From positions 1 to 44,009 of the forward strand of contig NZ_PRDA01000042.1 of assembly GCF_002964845.1 (NCBI RefSeq): 44,009 nucleotides of DNA, given 5' to 3'. A program made the position numbers and the translations under genes. Under the pieces are notes generated by a model. That model was given only the letters and a program-made list of their open reading frames with translations. It ran no database searches and had not been told where the DNA came from. The DNA comes from Thermus tenuipuniceus. Its GTDB lineage: Bacteria; Deinococcota; Deinococci; Deinococcales; Thermaceae. The number at the start of each line of letters is the position of its first letter. Within the stretch, counting starts at the first letter, position 1. This document shows, one piece after another, positions 19,120 through 26,393 of the stretch.

Positions 19120-21426
19120 TTAGGAGGTGAGTTCCAGGAGGAAGGCGGATAGGCTGGTTTTTCCCAGCACGGCTACCAGGGTGCGGCCTTTGTGCGGGGC
19201 CAGGACCAGGGCCTGTTCCCCCAGGAGGATGGCCGCAGGCCCCCGGGTCTGGCCCAGGCTTTTATCCAGCTGGTCCAGGGCCTGGACCAGGGCCTCCAGG
19301 GGTTCCCTGGGCAGGGGCAAGGCCTCCCCCAAATAGCCCAGCACCTCCACCCCGGGAAGGCGCAAGGGGGCGAGGTCCGCCTCCAGGTCCATGGGAGAGG
19401 GGGCCTCCGGTGCCTTTGCCTGGGCTTGGGCCCTTCCCTGGTCGAAGACCCCCAGGAGAGCCTCGAGGTCCTCGCCCTTGATCTCCTGGAGCACAGCCTT
19501 GGCCGCCTCTTGCTCCTTTTCCAGCTCCCGGAGAAGGGCCTCCGCCTGGCCCAGGGTCTTCTCCACCTGGAGGAGGCCTTGGGGTCCCAGGCGGGGAAGC
19601 TTTTCCTGGGCGCTTTTCAGCACCGGCAGAAGGGGCCTCAGACGGCGGTTCGTTTCGCTTTGGAACCCCTCGAGGCGGGGGTAAGCCTGGAAGAAGGCGG
19701 TGAGGCGGGTGGTGAGCTCCTCCCGCTTCGCCTCCATCCGCCGCTTTAAGGCTTCCAGGGCCCGGGCGATGGGGGTGGGGTCGGGGAGGGGCTTGCCCTT
19801 TTCCTCGGCGATGGCCCGCAAGACCCCCTCCCCCCCGAAGCCGCGGAAGCGCTCCGCCAGGGCCTGGAGGCGGGAAAGCTCCAGAAGGGCTTCCTGCCGG
19901 GCCTGGGCCTTGGCCTCCTCCAGGCTCTTCCGTAAGGACCCCAGATCGGGAAGGCCTCCCTGGGCCAGGAGGGCCTCCGCCTCCGCCACCTTTTCCTTTA
20001 GGCCCAGGGCCAGGGCCTCGGGCTTTAGGGCCTCCAGGGCCTGGGCTGCCTCGGTTAGCTTGGCCCTTAGGGCGTCCTCCTCCCCTTGGGCCTTGAGGAG
20101 CTCGGCATATCGGGCCCGCACCTCGGGAAGCCTTTGGGGAAGGGCCTCCAGGGGGAGCGCCCTCAGTTCCTCCATGAGGGGGCGGAAGGCCTCGCCCTTT
20201 TCCCTTAGCTCCGCCATTAGGGCTTCCTTTTCCTGGAGGAGGCGCTTTTCCTCCTCCGCCCTGCGCTGGGCCTCCGCCTCGAGGCGCCTCAGCTCCTCCT
20301 CCAGGGGAAGGAGGTCGGGGTAGCCCCCCTCCTCCAGGGTTTCCTCGGCCAGCTTTAAGGCCTGCCTCAGGGGGTGCTTGGCTTCCTCGGGCAGGGAGAG
20401 GAGGCGCAGGGCCTCCTGAAGCTGGATCAGGCGGGCCCGCTTCTCGGCCCTGAGGTTTCTCTCGGCCTCCTGGAAGGCTTCCTCCAGGGCCTTTAGCTTC
20501 TCCCCCACAGGGGTGCCCGCCTCCAGGAGGGCCTGGACCTCGGCGAGCAGGGGGCTTACCGTGGCCCTTTCCACCAGGGGCGCATAGCGGCTTAAGAGCT
20601 CCTCCAGCCGGCGCTTCTCCTCCTCCACCTCTAGGGCCAGGATCCGCTGGCTGGCCTCCTGGGATAGGGCCTCGAGGTCCACCAAAAGCTCCCCTTCCAG
20701 CTCGGAGGCCTCCTCCACGGTGAGGAAGACGTCCGTGGGGTGGGAGGAAGGGGTTTCCGGGGGTGTTTCCTGGGTTTCAAAGACGATCTCCGGCAAGGTG
20801 GGGGCCCTGACGGCGCTGGACTCCAGGAACTTCCTTAGCTCCAGGGCCAGGCTCCGGGCCCGCTCCGCCTCCGCCTGGGCCAGGATGCCCTCCTTCTGAG
20901 CCTGGCGGATGGTTTCCACCAGGCTCTCCAGCCGCCGCACCTTGGGCCCTCCCAGGTGGCGCACCCTTTCCAGGGCCTCCTCCAGGTGGGCCAGGTCCTG
21001 GGCCTGGCGCAGGAGGGCCTCCTCTAGTTTCTCCTCCAGGGTCTCCAAAAGCTCCTCCCCCTCCGCCAAAAGCCCGGGGTCCGGGGCCTGGCGCAGACGA
21101 TTGACCAGGGCTCGGAGGCGGGCCACCTCCGGCCAGTCCACGTAGAGCCCGAAGCGCTTCAAGCCCTGTTCCAGCTTGGCCAGCCTAGCCCCTTGGCCCT
21201 CTATCTGGGCCAGCACCCCCTCCACCAACCGCCTGGCCTCCTCCGGGCGCATGCGGACCTGGAGTTCGCGGTACACCAAGCCCTTCAAGAGGTGGGCCCC
21301 ATCCGCCGGGGTGAGCTCGGAAGGCCGTCTGCCCAGGCGCTTTAGCCCCTCCTCCAACACCGCCTCGGCCCGGGCGCCCAGGTGGGGGCGGATGGCCTCC
21401 AGGATGGTTTTGTAAACGTCTGGCAT
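19120..21426 (-). CDS. Long coiled-coil protein of unknown function, 768 residues
   Basis: I do not recognise a family. Residues 1 to about 75 look like a small helical domain (starts MPDVYKTILEAIRPHLGA). From about 75 to 690 the sequence is almost all Glu, Ala, Leu, Arg, Lys and Gln with heptad-like spacing, a long set of coiled coils broken by short Pro/Gly turns. The last 75 residues end in a compact hydrophobic unit (AAILLGEQALVLAP, then LVAVLGKTSLSAFLLELTS) that loosely resembles a roadblock/LC7-type domain. There is no signal peptide. It lies between mscS (2 nt) and rsh (17 nt). A cytoskeletal, scaffold or polarity role is possible but unsupported. Confidence 0.8.
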   Translation of the reverse strand: MPDVYKTILEAIRPHLGARAEAVLEEGLKRLGRRPSELTPADGAHLLKGLVYRELQVRMRPEEARRLVEGVLAQIEGQGARLAKLEQGLKRFGLYVDWPEVARLRALVNRLRQAPDPGLLAEGEELLETLEEKLEEALLRQAQDLAHLEEALERVRHLGGPKVRRLESLVETIRQAQKEGILAQAEAERARSLALELRKFLESSAVRAPTLPEIVFETQETPPETPSSHPTDVFLTVEEASELEGELLVDLEALSQEASQRILALEVEEEKRRLEELLSRYAPLVERATVSPLLAEVQALLEAGTPVGEKLKALEEAFQEAERNLRAEKRARLIQLQEALRLLSLPEEAKHPLRQALKLAEETLEEGGYPDLLPLEEELRRLEAEAQRRAEEEKRLLQEKEALMAELREKGEAFRPLMEELRALPLEALPQRLPEVRARYAELLKAQGEEDALRAKLTEAAQALEALKPEALALGLKEKVAEAEALLAQGGLPDLGSLRKSLEEAKAQARQEALLELSRLQALAERFRGFGGEGVLRAIAEEKGKPLPDPTPIARALEALKRRMEAKREELTTRLTAFFQAYPRLEGFQSETNRRLRPLLPVLKSAQEKLPRLGPQGLLQVEKTLGQAEALLRELEKEQEAAKAVLQEIKGEDLEALLGVFDQGRAQAQAKAPEAPSPMDLEADLAPLRLPGVEVLGYLGEALPLPREPLEALVQALDQLDKSLGQTRGPAAILLGEQALVLAPHKGRTLVAVLGKTSLSAFLLELTS

Positions 21427-21428
21427 CC

Positions 21429-22484
21429 TTACGCTCCCTTTTCCAGCTTAAGGGGTTCGCCAAAGTAGAGCTTCTGGTGGGGGTAGGGGATCTCGATCCC
21501 CTCCCGGTCCAGGCGGTTTTTGATGCGGCGGCGGAACTCCCGGGCCACCGCCCACTGCTGGGCGGGCTTGGTGCTGAAGAGGACCCGGATCACCACGGCG
21601 CTTTGCCCCAGGTCCTGCACCCCCAGGACCTCCGGGGCTCCGGTGAACCGGTCCTGCCATTCCGGGTCCTGGTGGAAGCGGGCCACCTCGTCTTGGAACA
21701 CCGCCAAAACCCGGTCCAGGTCCTCCTTGTAGGCCACGCCCACGTCCACCACCGCCCGGCTCCACTCCTGGGTGAGGACCGTCACCTGGCGGACCTCGGA
21801 GTTGGGGAGGAAGTGGACTCGGCCCTCCAGGTCCCGGAGGACGGTGAGGCGCAGGTTGAAGCGCTCCACCTGTCCTCCCACCCCGTTGATGAGCACGATA
21901 TCCCCCACCCCGTACTGGTCCTCTAGGAGGATGAAGAACCCGTTGATGAAGTCGCGGATCAGGTTCTGGGCAGCGAAGCTGATGGCCAGGCCCACCACCC
22001 CGGCCCCGGCCAGCAGGGCGGTCACGTTAAAGCCTAGGTTGGAAAGGAGAAAGAGGCCGCCGATCACCAGGATGCCTACCCGCAGCACCGACTCCACCAC
22101 TGCTCTCAGGGTTTTCCGCCGCACCGCCTCCCGGGTCAGCTCCCCTTCCGGCTCGGGCAGCCGGGCAAGGAGGAGGGGGATGAGGCGGTAGCCCACAAAA
22201 GTGAGGCCCAAGATTACCAGGACGGCCAGGCCCCGGCTTCCCAACCACTGGGTGAGGGCCTTCCCCCAGGTGGCCAGAGGCTCCAGGGGCCAGGCGAGGG
22301 CGTGGGCCAAGTAGCTTAGGGCCAGCAGGGCCACCACCCCCCACCAGAGGAAGCCCAGGGCCCGGAAGAAGCGGTCATCCCGCTCCGTGGGGGTGAGGCG
22401 CCCCAGGGCGTTCAGGGCCTTGGCCCCATAGCGGCCTAAAAGCCAAGCCAGGAAGAGGGCTAGGGTTACGTGTAGGGCCACCAT
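21429..22484 (-). CDS. MscS family small-conductance mechanosensitive channel
   Basis: A protein of 351 residues. About four N-terminal membrane helices lead to the pore-lining helix, rich in Gly and Ala (ALLAGAGVVGLAISFAAQN, about 160-178), then the signature DFINGFFILLEDQYGVGD and the cytoplasmic beta and alpha-beta domains. MscS channels release solutes on hypo-osmotic shock. The gene heads a minus-strand group with the coiled-coil protein and rsh. Its ATG is preceded by TATACT at 6 nt. Confidence 0.92.
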   Translation of the reverse strand: MVALHVTLALFLAWLLGRYGAKALNALGRLTPTERDDRFFRALGFLWWGVVALLALSYLAHALAWPLEPLATWGKALTQWLGSRGLAVLVILGLTFVGYRLIPLLLARLPEPEGELTREAVRRKTLRAVVESVLRVGILVIGGLFLLSNLGFNVTALLAGAGVVGLAISFAAQNLIRDFINGFFILLEDQYGVGDIVLINGVGGQVERFNLRLTVLRDLEGRVHFLPNSEVRQVTVLTQEWSRAVVDVGVAYKEDLDRVLAVFQDEVARFHQDPEWQDRFTGAPEVLGVQDLGQSAVVIRVLFSTKPAQQWAVAREFRRRIKNRLDREGIEIPYPHQKLYFGEPLKLEKGA

Positions 22485-22490
22485 GGTGGG

Positions 22491-22510
22491 AGTATATCCC
22501 CGAGTATATT
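22491..22510. promoter_or_regulatory. Divergent leaderless promoters of mscS and hemQ
   Basis: The minus strand has TATACT (22496-22491) then 6 nt and the mscS ATG. The plus strand has TATATT (22505-22510) then 6 nt and the hemQ ATG. Only 32 bp separate the two coding regions, so both transcripts should lack leaders. Confidence 0.6.
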
Positions 22511-22516
22511 GGGGGC

Positions 22517-23269
22517 ATGGAAAGCCATGTTCCGGAGCCGACCTTTACCCTCGAGGGCTGGCACATCCTTCACGACTTCCGCCGCTTGGACCATGCCGCC
22601 TGGTTCTCTGCCCCCCAGGAGGAACGGCGGGCGGCCTGGGAGGAGCTTAGGGAGATCCTGAAGGAGTGGGAGAAGGCGGAGGCGGAGGGCAAGGGGTCCT
22701 TCGGCGTGTACCAGGTGATCACCCAGAAGGCCGACCTCCTCTTCCTGAATCTGAGGGAGAACCTGGATGCCCTCCTGGAGGTGGAGGCCAGGCTCAACAA
22801 GAGCCGTTTCGCCCGCTACCTGAGCCCCGCCTACGGGTTTTACTCGGTGGTGGAGCTGGGGAGCCAGACCGGGCCCTTGGATCCCGAGGCCCCCTACATC
22901 AAGCCCCGCCTGACCCCTAAGGTGCCCAAGACGGGCTACGTATGCTTCTACCCCATGAACAAGCGGCGCATGGGCCAGGACAACTGGTACATGCTCCCTG
23001 CCAAGGAGCGGGCCGAGCTCATGAAGGCCCATGGGGAGACGGGGAGGAGGTACCAAGGGAAGGTGTTGCAGGTGATCAGCGGGGCCCAGGGCCTGGACGA
23101 CTGGGAGTGGGGGGTGGACCTCTTCAGCGAGGACCCCATCCAGTTCAAGAAGATCGTGTACGAGATGCGCTTTGACGAGGTATCCGCCCGCTTTGGCGAG
23201 TTCGGGCCCTTCTACGTGGGCAAGTACCTTACCGAGGAGGCCCTGGGCCGCTTCCTGGGGGGGCTATGA
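22517..23269 (+). CDS. hemQ: Coproheme decarboxylase (chlorite dismutase family)
   Basis: A protein of 250 residues that converts iron coproporphyrin III to heme b with peroxide, the last step of the coproporphyrin-dependent heme pathway. It is nearly identical, as I recall, to the structurally known T. thermophilus protein. The heme-ligand His is His172 in the LMKAHGETGR motif; the substrate-channel stretch GYVCFYPMNKRR and the GAQGLDDWEWGVDLF block are intact. The distal Arg needed for chlorite dismutation is not apparent, which favours HemQ. The stop overlaps the next gene as ATGA. Confidence 0.95.
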   Translation: MESHVPEPTFTLEGWHILHDFRRLDHAAWFSAPQEERRAAWEELREILKEWEKAEAEGKGSFGVYQVITQKADLLFLNLRENLDALLEVEARLNKSRFARYLSPAYGFYSVVELGSQTGPLDPEAPYIKPRLTPKVPKTGYVCFYPMNKRRMGQDNWYMLPAKERAELMKAHGETGRRYQGKVLQVISGAQGLDDWEWGVDLFSEDPIQFKKIVYEMRFDEVSARFGEFGPFYVGKYLTEEALGRFLGGL

Positions 23270-23754
23270 GGCTTTGGTCCTTCAGCCTGTTCCGGGTGGT
23301 GCCGGAGTTTCGGCGCCTCGAGGCCGAGCACCAGGAGCACCTTAAGGAGGAGTTCGCCCAGTTTCTGGCCCGCTGGCAGGAAAAGGAGGGCTTCCTCCGG
23401 GTTTACAGCCAGGTGGGGCTTTCCGCGGAGGCCGACTTCCTCCTCTGGCAGGGGGCCTTGCACCCCAGGGCCCTTCAGGCCCTTAGGCGGGAGATGCACC
23501 GCACCCGCCTCATGGGGTTTCTGGAGCCCGTGGCCCTTTACCTGGACCGGGGGGAGGGGGAGCCAGGGGAGGAGTTTTTGGCCCTTTTCCCCTTCGGCCT
23601 GGAGGGAGGCCCCCCCGAGGGGGCGAGGGTCTTCCAGGGGGAGGGGCTTTTGGTCCTCGAGGGGCCTTGGGAGGTGCTCTTCCCCCTGGCCCTGCGGGAA
23701 GGGGGGTACCTCGCCGCCCGGCGCACCCCCAGGGAGCTTCTGGACGAGCTTTAA
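23266..23754 (+). CDS. Chlorite dismutase/HemQ-related protein, shortened and without heme ligand
   Basis: A protein of 162 residues coupled to hemQ by an ATGA overlap. It follows the pattern of the first ferredoxin-like half of HemQ: an N-terminal strand FSLFRVVPEFRRL, a helix with LKEEFAQFLARWQEKEG, then VYSQVGLSAEADFLLW, which parallels the VITQKADLLFLNL strand of HemQ. The block that would hold the heme-ligand His is absent. It may be a degenerate paralogue that binds HemQ or porphyrin as an accessory subunit. The function is unproven. Confidence 0.7.
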   Translation: MRLWSFSLFRVVPEFRRLEAEHQEHLKEEFAQFLARWQEKEGFLRVYSQVGLSAEADFLLWQGALHPRALQALRREMHRTRLMGFLEPVALYLDRGEGEPGEEFLALFPFGLEGGPPEGARVFQGEGLLVLEGPWEVLFPLALREGGYLAARRTPRELLDEL

Positions 23755-24335
23755 AGGGAGGCCCAGAGGGCTAGGCCCCCGAAGAGGAGGAGGCCTAGGG
23801 CCAGGGTGAGGAGGGCCGCCCGCCTCGTCTTCCGCAGCAAAAGGCCAAGGAGGAGGCCGGTGAGGCTCACCAGGGCCAGGAAGAGGGCGGAGGCGTCCAG
23901 GGCCCACCGCCAGGCCCCGGGGGTGTCCCGGCCCTTGTGCAGGTCGTTGAGGGCCGCCACCAGGCCGGCCTCCGTGAGGCTTAGGGTGTACGCCCCCGTC
24001 TTCAGGTCCACCTGGGCATCGGCTCCGTAGCCGGGGGCCCGGAAGGAAAGCCAGGCCTGGGCCCCGCTTTGGCCGTACTCGGAGACCCGCCCCCTGAGCC
24101 CGAGGGCCCGGAGGTCCTCGGAAAGCCTCAGCCAGTCCACGGCCTCCCCCTGCAGGTAAGGAGCACCGGGCAGGGTTCCGGTGAGCTTCCTCACCCGCCC
24201 CTCCCCGAACCACTCCGGGTGGTTCAGGGTGAGACCGGTGAGGGCGAAGAAGAGGAGGGCGAGGAAGGCCAACATGGAGAGGTAAAGGTGGAGGGTCCGG
24301 GCCCAGGCGTAAAGCCGGGCCCGCAAGGGGCCCAC
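23751..24335 (-). CDS. PepSY-associated transmembrane protein
   Basis: A protein of 194 residues with a TM helix at about 17-36 (LYLSMLAFLALLFFALTGL, followed by TLNHPEWF), a periplasmic PepSY-like domain (about 40-130) and two C-terminal TM helices with LVSLTGLLLGLLL. Such proteins act in membrane-linked flavin or iron reduction. The longer frame to 24611 overlaps DUF2271 and has no homology there; the GTG at 24335 follows the DUF2271 stop by 7 nt with a purine-rich site. It is the last gene of apbE-DUF2271-PepSY. Its stop interlocks with that of the convergent HemQ-like gene (TTAA). Confidence 0.8.
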   Translation of the reverse strand: MGPLRARLYAWARTLHLYLSMLAFLALLFFALTGLTLNHPEWFGEGRVRKLTGTLPGAPYLQGEAVDWLRLSEDLRALGLRGRVSEYGQSGAQAWLSFRAPGYGADAQVDLKTGAYTLSLTEAGLVAALNDLHKGRDTPGAWRWALDASALFLALVSLTGLLLGLLLRKTRRAALLTLALGLLLFGGLALWASL

Positions 24336-24342
24336 CCTACCC

Positions 24343-24882
24343 CTAGCCCTTCCTACCGTAATCAAGGACCACCTCCTTGAGCTCCCCCTGAAGGGGATAG
24401 GCCCTCTGGAAGGGCTTGTCCCCCATCTCCACCTTTTCGCGGAAGAGCTCGTAGGGGCCGTGTTCCCGGGCGTACTCCACGCACACGTAATAGGCGCCCT
24501 GGGCCACCGTCCTTCCCCGGTCGTCCTTGCCATCCCAGGCCAAGGTGTAGCGGCCCGGGGGGCGGGTGGGGCCGGAGAGGGTGCGCATCCTCTCCGGGTC
24601 GGAAAGGCCAAAGTAGCGCCTTAGCTCGTTCCACCAGCGCTCCCCCTTCCCCGGCATGAGGAAGAGGGCCAGGGTCCGGACCAGGTTCCCCCGCTCGTCC
24701 TCCACGTAGACCGCCACATAAGGGGCCCGGTAGCGGAACCCTCCGCCCTCGTAGGTAAAGCTCACCCGGAGCTCCATCCCCTGGGGCCAGGGTCGTCCCT
24801 GGGCTCGGGCCAGGCCCAGGGCCAGGGCCCCGCCCAGCACCCGCCTAAAGAAGCTTCGCCGGCTGTAGTAGCGTTTGAGCAT
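24343..24882 (-). CDS. DUF2271 family exported protein with Tat signal
   Basis: A protein of 179 residues. The N-terminus has a twin-arginine signal (SRRSFFRR followed by VLGGALALGLARAQG), so it is probably exported folded, perhaps with a cofactor. The remainder fits DUF2271: a FTYEGGG-type strand, a Trp-rich WWNELRRYFG segment and LAWDGKDDRGR, resembling a small beta sandwich of the FlgD/Ig type. The ATG at 24882 has AAGGAGGGAGCG before it; the longer frame to 25005 lies inside apbE. It overlaps apbE by 38 nt. It may be a periplasmic partner or flavin acceptor of the module. Confidence 0.8.
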   Translation of the reverse strand: MLKRYYSRRSFFRRVLGGALALGLARAQGRPWPQGMELRVSFTYEGGGFRYRAPYVAVYVEDERGNLVRTLALFLMPGKGERWWNELRRYFGLSDPERMRTLSGPTRPPGRYTLAWDGKDDRGRTVAQGAYYVCVEYAREHGPYELFREKVEMGDKPFQRAYPLQGELKEVVLDYGRKG

Positions 24883-25648
24883 CGCTCCCTCCTTCTGGGC
24901 CGGGCACGGGGCCTTCCGGGGCGAAGAGGACCCCTTTGGCCCCGAAAGCCGCAAGCAGGGGAAAACCCTTCCTCCCCAGGACGAAAAGCGCCTTGGCCAG
25001 GCCATCCGCTAAGGCGGCGGAGGGGCCCAGGACTGTGGCCTGGAGGCCAGGGGCGGGCCTGCCGGTGCGGGGGTCCAGGAGGTGGGGGCCCTTGTGCCGC
25101 AGGCCGCTGGTGGCCACCCCGCCCTCCTCCAGGGGGAGGACCAGGGCAGGGGGGGCGTTGTCGGGGCCCAGGGGGTCTTCTACCGCTACCTCTGCCCGCC
25201 CTGGCCCCTTGCGGGCCAGGTCGCCGCCCAGGTTCACCAGGACGGCCCTTGCCCCCGCCCTCAGGGCAGCTTCCGCCGCCCGGTCGGCGATGTAGCCCTT
25301 GGCCAGCCCGTCCAGGTCCAGGGGGGCCAGGATCTCCACCTCTTTCCCCTGGAGGCGCAGGGCCTCCCCTCCGTGGCGGGGGGCGGGGTGGAAGGCCCCG
25401 CCCGTGGCCTCCTGGAGCCTCAGGGCCAGGGCCAGCACCTCCCGCATCTCGGGGCTTGGCCGGCCGCCGCCCCGGCGTACCAGGCGGGTGAGTTCGCTCT
25501 CCCGGTGGCGGCTGAAGACCGCTTCCAAGCGTTCCACCTCCGCCAAGACCGCCCGGAGGGCCCCTGCCCCCCGCCAGGGCGGGGCGAGGACCTGGACCTC
25601 GAGGAAGCTTCCCAAGACCCCTTCCCACCTGGCCCCGTACCGGCCCAT
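24845..25648 (-). CDS. apbE: FAD:protein FMN transferase
   Basis: A protein of 267 residues that moves FMN from FAD to Thr or Ser of extracytoplasmic redox proteins. Recognisable parts are the early SRHRESELTRL motif, DLDGLAKGYIADRAAEA (about 117-133), LVNLGGDLARKG and the metal-binding ALADGLAKALFVLG near residue 215. No Lys-rich or Tat signal is seen, so it may act in the cytoplasm or the start may be incomplete. It leads the operon with DUF2271 and PepSY. Its -10 box TACCCT is 7 nt before the ATG, with a response-regulator-type repeat 9 nt further upstream. No classic FMN-binding target is encoded nearby. Confidence 0.9.
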   Translation of the reverse strand: MGRYGARWEGVLGSFLEVQVLAPPWRGAGALRAVLAEVERLEAVFSRHRESELTRLVRRGGGRPSPEMREVLALALRLQEATGGAFHPAPRHGGEALRLQGKEVEILAPLDLDGLAKGYIADRAAEAALRAGARAVLVNLGGDLARKGPGRAEVAVEDPLGPDNAPPALVLPLEEGGVATSGLRHKGPHLLDPRTGRPAPGLQATVLGPSAALADGLAKALFVLGRKGFPLLAAFGAKGVLFAPEGPVPGPEGGSDAQTLLQPAKLL

Positions 25649-25655
25649 GCCCTAG

Positions 25656-25661
25656 AGGGTA
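25656..25661 (-). promoter_or_regulatory. -10 box of the apbE operon
   Basis: On the minus strand TACCCT lies 7 nt before the apbE ATG at 25648. The nearest CTAACC repeat (25676-25671) ends 9 nt upstream of this box. Confidence 0.5.
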
Positions 25662-25670
25662 GGGGAGGGC

Positions 25671-25712
25671 GGTTAGGTGAGGGTTAGCCCGGCCCATAAC
25701 CCCCGCCTAACC
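25671..25712. promoter_or_regulatory. Dyad of two double GGTTAG/CTAACC repeats, likely response-regulator operator
   Basis: GGTTAG occurs at 25671 and 25682 (period 11 bp). ATAACC at 25696 and CTAACC at 25707 form the mirror image with the same period. The 42-bp element is symmetric about 25691.5. Each outer repeat ends 9 nt from a -10 box, that of apbE on one side and that of the response regulator on the other. Tandem repeats with an 11-bp period in the -35 position are typical for OmpR/PhoB-type regulators. Confidence 0.7.
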
Positions 25713-25721
25713 GCAGGGGGG

Positions 25722-25727
25722 CATACT
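25722..25727 (+). promoter_or_regulatory. -10 box of the response regulator gene
   Basis: CATACT is followed by 6 nt (GGAGGC) and the GTG at 25734. It lies 9 nt downstream of CTAACC (25707-25712). Confidence 0.5.
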
Positions 25728-25733
25728 GGAGGC

Positions 25734-26393
25734 GTGCAGGTGCTCCTTCTGGAGGACGAGCCCCGCCTGGGCCGGGCGGTGGAGGGGGCGCTTTTGGCCC
25801 AGGGGTACGGGGTGCGCTGGGCCAAGGGTTTAGAGGAGGCCCGGGAGGCCTTCTTGGAGCTGGAGCCCGACCTCATGGTGCTGGACGTGCGCCTGCCCGA
25901 GGACCCGAACGGGGGCTTCCGCTTTGCGGAGGAGGTGCGGGAGGCGGGCTACCGGGGGCCTATCCTCTTCCTCACCGCCCGGGATACCCTCGAGGACCGG
26001 GTCTTCGGCCTGGACCTGGGCGGGGATGACTACCTGGTGAAGCCCTTCCACCTGGAGGAGCTTCTCGCCCGGGTGCGGGCGCTCTTGCGCCGGGCGGCGG
26101 AGCCTAAGGCGAGCCGGGTGCGCCTGGGGCCTTTGGAGGTGGACCTGGCGGGGCGGAGGGTTTTGTACGGGGGGCGGCGGGTGGACCTTTCCTTAAAGGA
26201 GTTCGCTCTCCTAGAGGTCCTTCTCCTCCACCCAGGCCGGGTCTTCTCCCCGGAGGAGCTGGCGGAAAAGGTCTTCGGCGACGGGGAAAAGGTGGGGGCG
26301 GTGAAGGTCTACGTGCACTACCTGCGGCAGAAGCTCCACCCTGGGGTGGTGCGCACCGTCCCCGGGGGGTACCGGCTTGGCCATGAGCCTTAG
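25734..26393 (+). CDS. Response regulator, OmpR/PhoB type
   Basis: A protein of 219 residues. The receiver domain has the phosphate-accepting Asp51 in LMVLDVRLPEDP, the acidic pair in LLEDEP and the conserved Lys in DYLVKPFHLEEL. The C-terminal winged helix (about 125-219) contains LSLKEFALLEVLLLHPGRV and a recognition helix around VKVYVHYLRQKL. The GTG at 25734 is taken because the receiver core begins there; the frame is open back to 25677, but that stretch is the operator DNA. The gene overlaps the kinase by 11 nt. It probably binds the repeats at 25671-25712 and 27572-27588. Confidence 0.93.
   Translation: MQVLLLEDEPRLGRAVEGALLAQGYGVRWAKGLEEAREAFLELEPDLMVLDVRLPEDPNGGFRFAEEVREAGYRGPILFLTARDTLEDRVFGLDLGGDDYLVKPFHLEELLARVRALLRRAAEPKASRVRLGPLEVDLAGRRVLYGGRRVDLSLKEFALLEVLLLHPGRVFSPEELAEKVFGDGEKVGAVKVYVHYLRQKLHPGVVRTVPGGYRLGHEP

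Noticed and set aside
19700-20323. Arg/Ser-rich plus-strand frame opposite the coiled-coil gene
   Set aside because: It reflects reverse-strand reading of Glu/Ala/Leu codons; no start signal or homology.
24336-24611. Longer start of the PepSY gene
   Set aside because: The extension lies inside DUF2271, is Arg/Pro-rich and lacks homology; a GTG just after the DUF2271 stop fits better.
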